A stretch of 64,000 nt of DNA from Apoderus coryli (Eukaryota; Arthropoda; Insecta; Coleoptera; Attelabidae): positions 6,014,001 through 6,078,000 of the forward strand of contig OU452201.1 of assembly GCA_911728435.2 (NCBI GenBank), read 5' to 3'. The notes under the pieces were generated by a model. It did no database searches and had not been told where the DNA came from. It worked only from the letters and a program-made list of their open reading frames with translations. Positions 35,957-48,630 of the stretch are shown one piece after another. Within the stretch, counting starts at the first letter, position 1, and each line of letters opens with the position of its first letter. The position numbers and the translations under genes are program-made.

Positions 35957-37135
35957 TTTTTTATTGAACAGTATCTATTAGAAGTATGTAAACAGAGTTT
36001 GGAAATCAGTTAAATCGGGAAAAAGTTGCAGATTCAAATGATGTTTAGTAATTTTTATAAAAGTCGGAATTATCAACAGGGCCTTTCAAAATATCTTCAA
36101 AAAACCAAAAATAGTGAAATTGATTTTATAACTAATTAAGGCTGTTCTCCCGAGTATAAAATACAACTTTGTGGCACTTTTTCCTTATAGTGGTTAAGCT
36201 TTAGTTTTATTTTGGTTTTAATTCATTAAATTTTTAAAAATAATAATTCACTGCAATTTTTTTTTTTTTGTAATATCTGTCAACTAAAAACGCGCATATG
36301 ATTTAGAGTTGAAGTTTAAGAGTTTCATTAGATTCATTTTGAATAACAAGAAAACTTAAACGATGAATTATTATGGCACTCCATATTATTTCGTATAGTA
36401 CATTACACAGCTCTAATTGTTAATTGTTTTTGTTCCAGGGTAATTTTAGCCTCAGCTATTATACGTTAGCAAATTTAATTAATGCAGCTATTAATTTCAA
36501 GGTATTGCGAATAATGTATTTAAAACGAATAATTACTTTATACGTATCTACTTTCTTACTACTATTTTAATCTGTTAGTCCTCTAAAATACGGTGTAAAG
36601 TATATTTTATTCAATAACTCAAAGTTTATAAATGGGGCTTCATATTTGTGTAGTGTATTTTATGAAGATTAATTTAATAATTTTATTAAGTAAATTTACG
36701 TACCAAATTCATAGGTATTAAGGAAAGAAAGCATTTCCAAGGTCATCATCAGTAGTATATATTTATCATTTAAACGTTATCCCTATTGTACGTAGTTTTA
36801 GATGACATGATATTTCATCTCGCACAACTTGAACGGGAAACCGCAATCAAAAAACTGAATTTTTCAGCATTTTAAGTGAGAAATTCATTTTCCGGATATT
36901 TTTGTTCAACAATATGCAATAAAAGTTCGAAGAATCCTCGTTAAAAGTTTTATAATACGACTTACTTTTCATACAGTAGCGCCATATATCCTTTTAATGG
37001 TTTTCAAATAAACATTAAAAGCAAACTATTTAAAATACATTTGAGATAATGCAATTTTTATGTAAGTTCAAGCAAAACGCAGTTTTATAGGTACATAACC
37101 AAACTCCATGGCGTATTAGATGGAGCAGGAAGTAC
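35957..37135. other. Non-coding stretch, no gene recognised
   Basis: It begins with ACAGGGTGGTCAC (35944), the recurrent repeat-end motif. Otherwise AT-rich with no coding signal. Confidence 0.4.
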
Positions 37136-37257
37136 GGAAAACAAATCTATACAAAAGGAAAATGAATTATTCTTTTTCTTTTATATATTAATCTCTTACT
37201 TATTATAAAAGAAAAAAACGTTTGTAACTCACTTTCTTTTTGTATAGATTTGTTTTC
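37136..37257. repeat. Inverted repeat next to hammerhead 3
   Basis: GAAAACAAATCTATACAAAA on the left is matched by TTTTGTATAGATTTGTTTTC on the right, and an inner pair TTCTTTT.ATA / TATAAAAGAA makes a two-part stem. The right arm ends at the hammerhead core. A hairpin directly 5' of the ribozyme could be part of the same repeat unit. Confidence 0.8.
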
Positions 37258-37296
37258 GACTGATGATGGGGGTTTCCACCTCCGAAACATGTCTCT
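37258..37296 (+). ncRNA. Hammerhead ribozyme candidate 3 (type I)
   Basis: CTGATGA (37260-37266), T, helix II GGGGG (37268-37272) with CCTCC (37279-37283; one G-U pair) around TTTCCA, GAAAC (37284-37288), AT, and GTC (37291-37293). Helix III has one pair and the ACATGT context is palindromic, which in this ribozyme class allows dimer pairing. Helix I pairing is short and imperfect. Confidence 0.65.
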
Positions 37297-38049
37297 GACG
37301 TGATGATAATAAAGTTCTTTTCTGGAGGTCACGTTATAGTTTGCTCTATCATATTTATTTTATTGTTTTAGTGTCTGTACGACGCCGGGAGTATAATAAT
37401 TTCTCAACACAAAACATAAGGGTCTTGCAAACGATATTTAAACGGTGACAATGTGGTTAAATTGAAAAATCAACCACGAGTCGCGTACAAAATCACAATC
37501 AAAAATGTTTAGAATGTAATGGGCCGCATTAATTGTAAACATTCTATTTAGTGACTTATAATTTGTTGTTTGGAAACTCTAGGGCTTCAGACGCCACTGC
37601 AAGCTTTAATTTTAATTTGAAAATCAAGTCATTATAAATTATTTCATATAATTTATTTAACTGATGTGATTGCTCGGCATCTTGATATTTAACCACTTTG
37701 ATTATTCAGAATTCAGTTGGCTTGTTCGTTATCGGATTTTACCACTATTAACTGGTATGCATCTTAATTGCATAAATTACCGGAGATAAATCTACTTCTT
37801 GCTAGTGTCTATTTTAAGCACAATTTATAGCTTAAACTTTGTTTAACTTCCTCGCATTTCTGATAAAAAGAAATGGCAAGTGCCGGTCCCTATTTATGGC
37901 TTATTGTGAATTGAATTTGGCCAGCATCTTTATGGTATAGCGATAAAAGTTGCCACTAAGGCTGACTATACTTGTCAATATCAACCTTTCACTACAATCA
38001 AGAAATCAAATGGCAGTACCGACGAACAAGCATTGGCGTTCTGGAGGAT
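37297..38049. other. Non-coding stretch, no gene recognised
   Basis: No coding or repeat structure recognised. Confidence 0.4.
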
Positions 38050-38120
38050 GCTGAATCAACTAGCATTGAAGCGATGGACTGGCCACGTAATCCAGATGCC
38101 AATGGAAGAGAATCCTTTAT
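38050..38120 (+). pseudogene. Possible LINE C-terminal fragment
   Basis: One frame reads MLNQLALKRWTGHVIQMP and MEENPL before stops. The R-W-T-G-H-V-x-x-M-P motif is typical of the C-terminal end of some insect LINE polyproteins (usually R-L-x-W-x-G-H-V-x-R-M). The fragment is short, so the call is tentative. The longer frame over the same bases (37972-38175) is read as a shadow. Confidence 0.4.
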
Positions 38121-39145
38121 TATAAGAGATATGGCGTTTTCAAGAAATTTCATAATGCTGAGGATCGTCGGGTAGCTGCCACACGATTTAAGACATCGAA
38201 TTTTTCCTACTTTAGCAATAAAATGAAAGGTGTTTTGTTTGAAAGTGTCCACCTTGTACGTTATGCATTTGCATAATTTAATTTGAATTCTAATTGCAGT
38301 AAATGCTTTTTAACTAACTTTCTTAATAATATTTCAACCACTAATTGATCAAAACTTTATTATTTGTTAAACATTACAATACCTCTTACCTACACCTACA
38401 ATAAAGCTAAAAGTTCAATGCAATTACCTCACTGCTTCTTTTATCGTCGTTATTTTTCATGATGTAAGAAAAAGTTTAGCACAAGTGGTTTACTTATGTT
38501 TGTTCTGTGGAAACTTGAAAAGTCTATTAGGTATGTTGGAGAAAAGTTTCAATGGTAACCAAATAGCTAAAGCTAAAATCAATTCAATTGGCGTACTGGT
38601 CCGCAACCGTATTTTTGCTATTTTGATGTAGGAATTTCCCAATCATTTGTTTGGACAAGGATATTATCGTATAACAAGCATGTTTTAGAATTGAGTTTTA
38701 AAAGATGTTGTTTTTGTAAGAAAAGAATGAATATTATTCGTATTATTCGTCTACGGTTTTTGGCGATTAAAAAAAAATACAGCAGCAAGACATTCCTCAG
38801 TTAAACATCACATGAAGCTTTTGAATGTTCTATTTTGTTTATAACTGCCTTGAATCCTGTTAATGACTCTTACTGAGAATTCTCCCTCAAAATCAAAACA
38901 GACGCGACATATTTTTCAGAAAATCTACTTGAGATGACGGGTGCTGGCAAGTGTAAAAATGGAAGCACTGTATATAAATAATTATAATTATTTTGAAGCT
39001 GTTATGGGGCGTGAAACGTAATTAACCACACTAAATATCAACACATCTCGCTGAAAACCATTATTATTTCTAATTGCAATTAAACATCTCAACGTAGCAC
39101 TGCGTAGCGTTGATGTATACGAATGGGAGGAGATTTCCACTATGT
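38121..39145. other. Non-coding stretch, no gene recognised
   Basis: No coding or repeat structure recognised. Confidence 0.4.
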
Positions 39146-39218
39146 TTCCCGGTGGTTCAATTGGTAGAGCACCTGACCGTCAATAGGGAGGTGTTGAGTT
39201 CGAATCCTACTTGTGTCA
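39146..39218 (+). tRNA. tRNA-like pseudogene (Asp-GTC-like)
   Basis: TGGTTCAATTGGTAGAGC forms a complete D arm (GTTC/GAGC) and an A box, and GAGTTCGAATCC is a good B box. The anticodon arm CCTGA-CCGTCAA-TAGGG would place GTC, but it has a G-A mismatch and C instead of U at position 33. The T stem and acceptor stem do not pair properly. It is therefore a decayed tRNA gene or the tRNA-derived head of a SINE. The 62-codon frame across it is an accidental translation of tRNA sequence. Confidence 0.65.
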
Positions 39219-41469
39219 CGGAATTTTTGTTCTTTTTTCAGTTCGTAAATATTAGTTTATTTCACTTTTCTATATTTATATTATACAACTTATGTTGAAT
39301 TGATTTTCTTTCATTTATAGAAATAATGTTTGACTGGAACAGAAAAAGCGTCATTGCCTTCCAGTGGACTTCCAGAGTTTAATTTCTTCTTCCTGTTGTT
39401 GGTTAAGGTGATTTTACATTCAAAAGATTATGGACAAATGCTTTTTTGAACATTTAGTTTTTTGAATTCATTTAAAATTTCCCCTGGGCAGTTTCTATAC
39501 ATCCTTTGAATGGATTTTTATATCAACATTAGTATTTCATTTTTCCTCAAAATGTCATTTCTAAATCTGTTCTGTTACTTTATCTGATTAAATAATTTAT
39601 GAGCGTCGATTTTGAAATGGAAAACGAAACACGCCATTAAGGTAGACTCCCCCATTTTTACTTCTTTGGTTTGTATAATTATCTGTAGCTCGATAAGACA
39701 AAACACTTTTATGTTGAAGAAGCATAGTATATGAGACTCTTGTCAGCAATTTATCGGTTCATTTCTTTCAAACGACGTTGTCTGGCAACTCGCTACTTTT
39801 ATGTATAATGAAACTTGGGTAAATTCGTGAAAGGGGCAAATCACCTTAGAGAATAATAGTGAAACTCGCTTAAATGGTGTAAAGGTTAAGTTTTGAGTCA
39901 ATGTCTTGTGACGTACCTACCCTTGGAATTTGGTGGATAGACCAGAATATTTTAATTTTAGGCTAAATAAAGGTAACTTTCATGAGGGTTCCCTAACTGA
40001 ATTTTAGGTCATTTAATTTTATTAGAAGGATCAAAAAAATCAATTCAAAGAAGATTTAACAAATTTCAACCATGTTAATAAGGGGAGTCCTTTGTTAGAT
40101 GTTAGAAGTATAGGTATATTTGTGTTTGATTCCCTGTCCCCATTATGCCATGATGTCTCTTTATGTTTGCAATAAATTCTCTCGTCAGCAATTGTTCAAA
40201 CACGGTCAATGGAAATAGTTTGGCAACAGTTTCCAAAATTTCCAGTTGAAAAAGAACAGCATAAAATCATACACCATAGCTTTTGCCAGAACATAAAATG
40301 GATTGCAATGGTTGGTCGTGCTTACAACGAAATTGGATACTAATGTAGAGTTTGTCGTATCGAAAAAAAAAACTATTCGCCTTTTTGTTTCTGAAAACTA
40401 GTGTTGTGCATTTGATTTCTGGACACAGATCAAAAACTTTTAATAAAATGGGCCGCAATCGATGGCTCTTTAGATTTGGAGTTGCGGTATAAATAGGTTT
40501 AAATAATATGAAACTCTAACCAAAAATAGTGTAGGTATCTAAATTATTGTATATTATCCACGTACGGCATTTAATTTCTGATTGACGGTTCCTTTTTTAC
40601 CACAGAGAGTGCTAAATTTTTTGGTTGTAGCTTAGCCGAAGTTAGGCGACTTTATGATTTTGCTTGAGGCATAAATTAACTTGGTAATAATAGTTTTATT
40701 TAAATTTAATCAAGAAAAAATACTTAAATCTTGTTGAAACCATTACCACCTATTTTTGAAATGCAAATGGCTTTAAATTGAAAAATAAAAAATCCTGGCC
40801 GCATTTAAAAAACGAAGTTGATGATGGTTTTACGAAAACGAAACGTTGTAGTGAAAATTTGTAAACGCTATCTTATTCTCCTCAAAAAGTAACAATGAGA
40901 AAATGCTTTACATTTTTTTATATCTATGAAAATAATGTCAGAAATAAATAAAAACTAAAATCGCAAAAAATCGTTTTTTCAAAAATTCTCTAAAATGATT
41001 TAAGTTAGTTTAATTTTGAAATACTATTTTAAAGGTGGTTAAATTGTACAATTTTTCTCTAATCTAACCGACATTGTAACTACTACCGTTTCCAAGATTC
41101 CAATGCTATCCCATTCTTATCTTGGACAGAGTGTATACGAAAAAAAAATGCTTTATTCAAAGTAACTATTAAATTAAATTTAAAGAAGTAGTCCATATTT
41201 AAGTGGAGTGCGATATTCGATATGTGGAAATAAAAGTCAATCTCCACGAAATAAGTATAATAAAACCCTCTAAGGGTTAAATTAAATTCAAACAATCATC
41301 AACATAAGAATCACATACTTACAATAACAATAAAAAAACAATACTGTGACTACTGCTACTAAATGCATTTTTATATGTTTTTTTGCAAAGAACATAGTAT
41401 TATAAATTATCTCTTTCAATAAAGAATTTAGCAAATTAAACTGAATTACAGCGGCGCTATATGAAAACC
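39219..41469. other. Non-coding stretch with one decayed hammerhead-like motif
   Basis: At 40818-40850: TTGATGA, helix II GTTTT/AAAAC around ACG, GAAAC, GTT and GTA. This is the hammerhead order, but the first core C is T, so it is likely inactive. No gene was recognised elsewhere. Confidence 0.4.
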
Positions 41470-41823
41470 TTCTCTAAAATAATGCAGTCCTATATTGATG
41501 CATTGAAAATTTCAAAGAATTTCTTATATTAAGAGTGGATTTTTCTTCGAAAATCCAATTTAGACATGAAATATGGAGGAGAGGAGCTCCTTATAAATCT
41601 TGAAAGAAATTTGAGGAAATCACACGGATAAAAACAATATCGCACATAGAAATATCCTCATTTGTATCGTAAGCAAATATTTATTAGCATAAAGTAATTT
41701 CAACGCAAAGTAACACTGGCGGGTGATGAGAGATATGTGTTCTGAGAATCTGAGATTCTCATCCAAATACAAACCTACATTCTTAACAAAAGATACTACT
41801 GATTGGTTCATTATCGATATCAA
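41470..41823 (-). pseudogene. CR1-group LINE fragment
   Basis: The minus-strand frame at 41823-41620 reads NQSVVSFVKNVGLYLDENLR, FSEHISLITRQCYFALKLLY and LLTIQMRIFLC. This is the region after the YADD box in CR1-type reverse transcriptases (K-N-L-G-L-x-L-D...H-I...K.L...L....K..LC). Further down the same strand SSPPYFMSKLDFRRKIHS corresponds to TPPYLVNRIVFRTDVHN of the copy at 34-36 kb. Stops and frameshifts separate the blocks. It is a diverged relative of that element. Confidence 0.7.
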
Positions 41824-42462
41824 AATTTATTTATTGAATTACTAAGAACAAAATTTGAAACCAGGACCTAAGACATCTGAAAACCTAAAATTATTATAGC
41901 CTGTTATTTAAACACCGGTGTTGAACTAAATTGTTCTACCGCAGTTTGTATTTGCCAAAATGTAACCATTTCTGACCATTCACGTTCCATAAAATGCATT
42001 GCGTTGCATTTTCAGTATAATAGCGTGTGCATTGGACAATATAGTTTTGTCATTTTACTCGTATTCTATGAAGCTGGACCATATTAACACAGATAACATA
42101 TTTCTATAGGTTATCTGATCTGTAATATTAGTGATTTAGGTACTCATAATATTGGACATTTTTTAATATACCTTTCCATACCAACATTTCTAATTAAAAC
42201 ATATTTCTTCCCATTATCTTTTGTTATATTCAACAGTACACTGTGTCCTCTTTAGGTTGACACTGCAAGGTATGTCAGCTGTTAAAGATAAAGACTTGCG
42301 GTTTCCGCGACCCTCTTGCCAACATTTACACAAAATTAAACTATACAAACAAAATAGAAAATAGTTATCATATATAAATTACTAAAAATGCTTCTTTAAC
42401 TGCGACACTGTAAATTAATATATCTCTCGTCAACTACCACAATCCAAGAGAGACAAAATAAT
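41824..42462. other. Non-coding stretch with dispersed-repeat fragment
   Basis: CTGTGTCCTCTTTAGGTTGA followed by AAAGATAAAGACTTGCGG (to 42309) belongs to the same dispersed family as 4011-4086. No gene is seen. Confidence 0.45.
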
Positions 42463-42527
42463 AAAATATATTAAGCCGGGATAATAAAAATGGTAATACG
42501 CCTAGAGTGCATAATGTGGCACGTTTA
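42463..42527 (-). repeat. 65-bp repeat shared with 47.7 kb, copy A
   Basis: TTAAGCCGGGATAATAAAAA, then TGGTAATACGCCTAGAGTGC and ATAATGTGGCACGTTTAA, is repeated at 47683-47749 with two or three changes. At 47.7 kb it sits beside the IS630-type remnant, so it is probably a part of that element or of its usual companion. Confidence 0.88.
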
Positions 42528-43813
42528 ATATTGAATTTATTTTTCCTAATTTTAGATTTGTTCAACTCTCCTACACCCCTGTTTGAAAAAAAAAGATTAT
42601 AAACCACTGATGTGGTGCATACCCACTATAATCTAAGTTTGCTGCTATTTGGAGCATGCAAGTGAATTCCCTATACGCATTAAAACCATGCTTTGTTGTG
42701 TGTACTTTTACTGTTCTTTTGATTTCTTGTTTATTTATTTTATCACGAACTAGACAAAAATAAAAATCTAACTCCAAGAAGAACATTTGTTCTGATGTGA
42801 TATACAATACGTCCCAAATGAATGGCGCTGCTTGTACTAAAAAACTTTAAGAAACAATAAAGAGGGTCAGGCAGGAAAAGTTTATGCTTTGTTTAAAAGC
42901 ATTTGAATCGTTACATAATTTGAAGTGGAAAATTTAATGTAATTTGCGACAAAAATTACTTAGTTTAATTAAGGAAGAGAGGATATTGATTAAATTTTAA
43001 ATTACAGAGTCTCAATCAAATTTCAGATATTGTTTTGTAGCATTTTACATAAAATTCACTGGCTACTTGTTTAGGCTTTTCAGATTAACTTTATTTTGAA
43101 AGTTACAAAGCATCTAATTTGATAATTTGATATTAAGGGAATTTCTATACATCATCAAGCTGAGTGAAAATTTGCCTGGGTTAGTAATTGGTAATCACGT
43201 AAATTGTATGTTATTTAATATTTATAATATTATTGAACAATAGTTGAGTTGACTTTTAGCCTGTCGTGAATACTCAATTCTATAAGATCGCTCTAAAAGA
43301 ACTTTATTTGGCTATAAAAACTCCAAACTATAGCACTAAAACTATAGAGGCTATAAAGGGTTTATCTAGAGGCAATGGCGTCGGATAGAGTTTGTATTTT
43401 GAAAATGCAAAAATCTAATCAATCTTATTGTTTATAATATGTGGAACACACTACAAGAATATCAAAAAATATGAAAAAAACCCTCTTCAGAACAAAAGAG
43501 AAACTTTGTAAGATGTTTCTCGAATTTGTAGATACTCACACCAAATTCCAACTGGACATTCTGTCTTCTTAAGTGCATTTGGCCACAAACAAACCTCCTT
43601 AGAAAAATTATTTATCAAGAGCTAACTTTTCTTTAAATGAGATTCCCTAACAGTGAACACGAATAGCATAGAAGGATTAATGTTTTTTTTTTGTCAATAA
43701 TGATGATCGGTTTTAACATATTAAAATTAAAAATAATTTTAAGGATAGAAGAAAAATTCGACCTCCAAAAAATCAATATTCCAATGTACCATCAACTATG
43801 TTTAAATGGTGCT
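42528..43813. other. Non-coding stretch, no gene recognised
   Basis: The minus-strand frame at 42807-42571 (REFTCMLQIAANLDYSGY) is not recognisable. Nothing else is supported. Confidence 0.4.
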
Positions 43814-43864
43814 TGTATTACTAATGATGCGATCAGGTATCCCGATCGCATCATTAGTAATACA
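43814..43864. repeat. 21-bp perfect inverted repeat
   Basis: The left arm (43814-43834, TGTATTACTAATGATGCG then ATC) and its exact reverse complement (43844-43864) flank AGGTATCCC. A perfect stem of this length is unlikely by chance. There is no T-tract and no nearby gene. Confidence 0.9.
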
Positions 43865-44990
43865 TGTTTTCACGAGACGTTTAATGAGGTATCAAGAGAT
43901 TAAATGCCTTATTTTTATATGTTATTAATTGAGTCCATTAAAGAGTTGATCATGTAGAAAATATAACAGTTAAAAAATATGAACTTATAAATTGATAGCA
44001 TTATATTTTTCACTTATTATTTAACTTTTCTTATTATGAATCTATCATTTTAATTGAAATTTACTTTTATTAATTTGATGCCCAGGTAACGTGGTATAGT
44101 TTTCAATATATCTACTATTTTTTTTTTATATTTTAGCAGCCTTTGCGAAACCGTCAGGGATTACTTTTAGATAAAAAGTTTCATAAGGAGACATTTTTCG
44201 AAATTTTGACATAAGTGATTTTCGTTTTATTTATGGTTGTAGATTCTAACCCAAAGGGTGGGCAATATTTTTGGGACACCCTGTATATTTCCCGTTCTCT
44301 GCCAATCAATAAATTCAACCATTACTCTAAACGAGTCTACTGATTTTTTTTTTCAGTTTATTTTACAATGGTAAATCACCTCAATATCTAGCTTATAATC
44401 TACTTTTACGCCTGACTGCTATCGGCATTTCGTTCAAAAAGTTTATTATCTCTATCCATGCTCAATTAATTACCAGTCACTGCACTCTAGTTGCCCCTGT
44501 TTTAACGTCGCTCCTAAACATGTAAGATTGCTGAAATAATGAAAAGTTACCGACGACGATTCACCAGACTACACGGTAATTAACATTTAAATTCGTAAAG
44601 TTTTTGATGTTTCCGAATACAAACAGTGATGATGTTCTTAACGTAGTACATTAAGATTCTCCGTGTTTTGTGCAAACAGAATGCTTGAAATTTTAATCGC
44701 ATATAACGTGCGCTGCATAAGTATACAACAAAACCAAAACAAGCATCGGGATTAGACTTGAAAATATTAGCGAATGATGTTTTAGCGAAATTTATTGAAA
44801 AGGACCCTTGTAAACCTCGTAATTTATTGGTTAAATGCCTATAAACTCTGCTTTCAATTTCCGATGATAACCATATGGCTTATTTTGCATACAGTTTTGC
44901 TAATTCGATATATTTCTCATGCATATCCTAACAATATATATTCGCCATTATTTACGTGAATTTTGATAAGACTACATCATATCTATAGAT
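43865..44990. other. Non-coding stretch with dispersed repeat
   Basis: Holds repeat copy B at 44183-44289. No gene is recognised. Confidence 0.4.
44183..44289 (+). repeat. Dispersed repeat, copy B
   Basis: The same order of blocks as 32683-32790, ending CCAAAGGGTGGGCAATATTT then GGGACACCCTGTAT. The intact end here shows the consensus of the recurrent repeat terminus. Confidence 0.85.
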
Positions 44991-45022
44991 AGCCTTAGAT
45001 AGCTTATAAGCTATCTAAGGCT
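44991..45022. repeat. 32-bp perfect palindrome without spacer
   Basis: AGCCTTAGATAGCTTA is followed immediately by its exact reverse complement. Such spacerless palindromes can extrude as cruciforms and are often unstable. Confidence 0.95.
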
Positions 45023-47499
45023 CTAAAATCAAAAACGCCATAATAAAGGTATTATATATCTAGCGTTGCATTTTGCGGACACTCTGTATATATATGAAGA
45101 TTCCAATGAGGTTGAATAGTATAGCGGATACATTATCCCCACTCATTATCCCAACTTTCTTAAAATTGATATTGGCGGACCACGCTATCAACACAGAACT
45201 GGTTTACCTGCTTTAAAAGTATAAAATTTCTCTCGTTCACTGATGAGTTTTTTAATTATCCTGATATAGAGCAACCAACTACATTTTGTAACGGCATGGC
45301 AGTCTAAAATCATAACGAGATATGAAGAGAAAGAGCAGAACAGTAGATGTACTTTTTGCATTTAATATATTTGCATTTCAAAATTAAAGTCTGTCGTTAT
45401 TACATGACGTTCATAAATAAAGCTTATAAAATATGTGAGTCTAAATGAAATGGATGCAATATTGTTCGAAGCTGAGTGTGTGATATTATGTTCCCTGAAT
45501 GAATGCGTCAATTTGCTACTCCAGTATAAGAGAAATTTTCTGTTTATAATTCTCTAACCACGAGTGTTGTCGGTGTATGTGGAGATTGCACATGAAATGT
45601 ACTTTTATAATAGTAGGAGTTCGATGCGTGATTTTGTCTTTTGCCTAACAAAGATATTATTAACAGTAAATATTTTTTTGGTCCTATAGAAGCATCTGAT
45701 AAAATGTTTTGTATATATTAAAAAATAATTTTTCACCACAATTAAAAAATAAGTTCATGATTAGCCACCTCTTATACCTTCACATTTGGGGACTGAGCAA
45801 ACAGCCTTAATGTATTTTTACAAACGTTAATTTTTTAAAAATGTGTCTTAATGTCGGATGAAAGTGATTAGTTGTGTAAGTTGATATCTAAAAGAACACC
45901 ACAGAACGCAAATAGACTGGATTTTATTTAAAATAGTGGAAAATTGAAAGGCACTGGCGCGTAAAACTTGACATCAAAGAAGTCATTGTTAAACTATTAT
46001 AATAATTGGATAAAAAATGTCTATTCAAAGCCGTACACTAGAACTTTAAAGAAGTTTTCCATCAGATAAAAGATCTTTTAGACGGGAATAAGAATATAAT
46101 AAATGAGATAAGTTTTTAGTTAAATTATATTCTCAAAGAATTTCAGATTATAAATCGACAAAAGCATATTGAGTAATTGTATTAATGCAGAAAGTTAATA
46201 TTTGTCACGAAATGCTGCCATGTCTGAGCTAAGGAGTTTAATTATTCTGTATAGAGACGACATTTTTCTAGCTCGGCAATTTTTTTAATTGAATATTATC
46301 GACTCATATTGTGATTTAATGCCAATTTTTGTGTCGACATTTTCGGATTTCCACCAAATCCAATATTGCATCCAATTCTCTTTATTTGTCACTGTTAGTG
46401 GCCTTCCGACTTTAGGTCTATCTTTGTCTAAATTCTTATAACTGTAGACTTGGAAATTAAATCCCGGTCTGGATGCTGTTCGTTAAATAAATTCACTACT
46501 TCCGTAAATTAAATTTTTCAAACAAAATGAAAAGTTACATAAATGTCAGTAATTTAAAAGCCAATCAATATAAATGTCTAAATTGATTTTCTTATGTTCT
46601 AAAAAGCTTTTTTTTATGCTTTGATGTAAGGGTGAAAGATTTATTCAATTTATAATCCAATTTGACTGCCTTAAGAAAAAAAAAAGTTGATAATGGTTTA
46701 TGGGGCGTAACGCCGTACAAAGGTAAAGAACAAGAAATTATATTTTATTTTAGAAGCTTTTAAAGAAATTTCATGACAAAAATATTCCAGAGATCACAGT
46801 TGTATCAATCTGTATAGATGTGTCAGCCAGTTTCCAACGTGATCGTCTATAAAATTAGGCTCAACAACACTTTGACATCGTCTTTTACTTTTATATAATT
46901 ACAAAACTGCCTTATCATACAAAATAAAGCAGGTAGGATCATTTCTGTAGCTCGCCTCAAGATATAAATTGTCTATAACATGTATAAGAGACCTGTTTTA
47001 ATTAATTAACATAGATTAAATTTTCAATTTAATTAAGTAATTTTAATCGGTATATCCAAGAGCTATATCCAAGCCAAAATACGCTTTTGTTATCGTCTTA
47101 AAATTTAATAATAAGCCAGATAAATATAACCACGTTAAAATATTATAAAATGGTATAAGTACTCAAATAATTTTCATTAAGTAATTACTTTAACTGCGGT
47201 GGGGTTATCTTAACGCCTTTGTGCAAAAAATAGTAATAAATCCACTTTATTTAAACATAAATAATATCATTTCATTAGAAATAAGCAACAAATGAACATA
47301 ATCAAGCGAAGTCAAGCATAAGACTATTCTTACTTAACCTGAAAAAATTAAACTAAAGAATAGCAGTGGCGGTTAAAATTAAAAAATGAACTCTCGATAA
47401 TATACGCACGGGACGATTTTCTGAAACACAGTGGGGCTGTGCCTCTGTTACAAATGTTTATCCAAAACAATTTAACATCAACATTTAGTAAATCTGTGG
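45023..47499. other. Long non-coding stretch, no gene recognised
   Basis: GCGGACACTCTGTAT at 45075-45089 is another copy of the recurrent repeat end. Nothing else is recognised. Confidence 0.4.
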
Positions 47500-47700
47500 A
47501 ATTGCTGACTGTTTTGTGTACTGTCCTAATGAAGTCCATACCTTCGTCATCAATTTGTTTAAATTTTTGTCCAATACGTTTTTTTTTCCACTAGGTGGCT
47601 TACATTTCCCTTTCTAATCACTCGATAAATTGTTGGCACTGATAATTTAATTTTTTTGCAGATATTTAAATCAAATAATGATAATAAAATATTAAGCCGG
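47500..47700 (-). pseudogene. IS630/Tc1-type transposase N-terminal remnant
   Basis: The minus strand reads KKIKLSVPTIYRVIRKGNVS, a helix-turn-helix, then HLVEKK. A frameshift follows, and IGQKFKQIDDEGMDFIRT continues in another frame to about 47520. The segment IGQKFKQIDDEGMDFIR is identical to the start of the + strand copy at 50.45 kb, so the two are copies of one family. The 65-bp repeat shared with 42.46 kb abuts its upstream side. Catalytic residues are not present here. Confidence 0.72.
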
Positions 47701-47749
47701 GATAATAAAAATAGTAATACGCCCAGAGTGCATAATGTGGCACGTTTAA
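47683..47749 (-). repeat. 65-bp repeat shared with 42.5 kb, copy B
   Basis: ATTAAGCCGGGATAATAAAA, then ATAGTAATACGCCCAGAGTG and CATAATGTGGCACGTTTAA. In the minus strand it reads within the same open frame as the helix-turn-helix remnant just downstream. Confidence 0.88.
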
Positions 47750-48630
47750 AATACTCATTGTGATTAAGAAACTTGTGCACCTGTATATCCAACTGGTTGG
47801 ACTGTTCGTCTCCTGATGTTTTACAAACTATGCAGGCACGCTCAATAACAACATGCTATTAACATAAGAAATGCCCTGGTTTTGATCAGTACCTGGTAGA
47901 ATTCTCATTTTCAGGTAGCATCACAATACGACAAAACACTAAAATGCCAGCAGAGACATTAAAATGCCAGCAGAGACTCGCTCTGTCGTCATCACCCACT
48001 AAAAGGGGTATCAGGTGTTTGTATATATTTGCATTATTATCCTGCTGGATGTATTCCTTTGTCTGCGGTGAGTCCTTAGCATGTCTTCTAAATCTAATTC
48101 GTTACATTTCAACATTTTATAAGCATATAATGTTCCTTGGATGTTTGACAAACCAAACATTTAAATTTGCAAAATAAAAATTCATATATTCAAAAAGTAA
48201 CAGAAGTTTATTTGTGTATCATATTTGACCTCAAATAAATCATTCTTCTTTGTGCCTGCTATAATATATTTGCATTTACTCATTCGTCCACCCTATATGA
48301 TTTATTCCCAGAGCACACGCGGGAAGAGAACTTTCTTATACATTGGGCGCGACCGATTCAAATCTTTTACATTATATATAAGACTTTTTATTGTAGGGTT
48401 GAACATTCTTTTATTTTGAGCTTTCCATCTTTTTAGATCGTTGCAGATTTCATTTCGGTGCTGATATAGGTATAATACATATTATTATTGTACACTTTGA
48501 AATGGTAGACTCCTATCATGCACAAGAACAACAGAAAGTAGATGTCGCCAAACACATTCTTTTACATATCTGTACCGTGTGGAGTATATACCACAGAATT
48601 TAGAGAGTTTGGCTGTCAAATACTGGCCGA
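47750..48630. other. Non-coding stretch with a 20-bp tandem duplication
   Basis: AAAATGCCAGCAGAGACATT at 47941 is repeated directly at 47961 (last bases TCG). No gene is seen. The open frames at 47944 and 48225 show no family features. Confidence 0.45.

Noticed and set aside
39110..39298. 62-codon frame with LVEHLTVNREVLSSNP
   Set aside because: It is the accidental translation of the tRNA-like sequence at 39146-39218.
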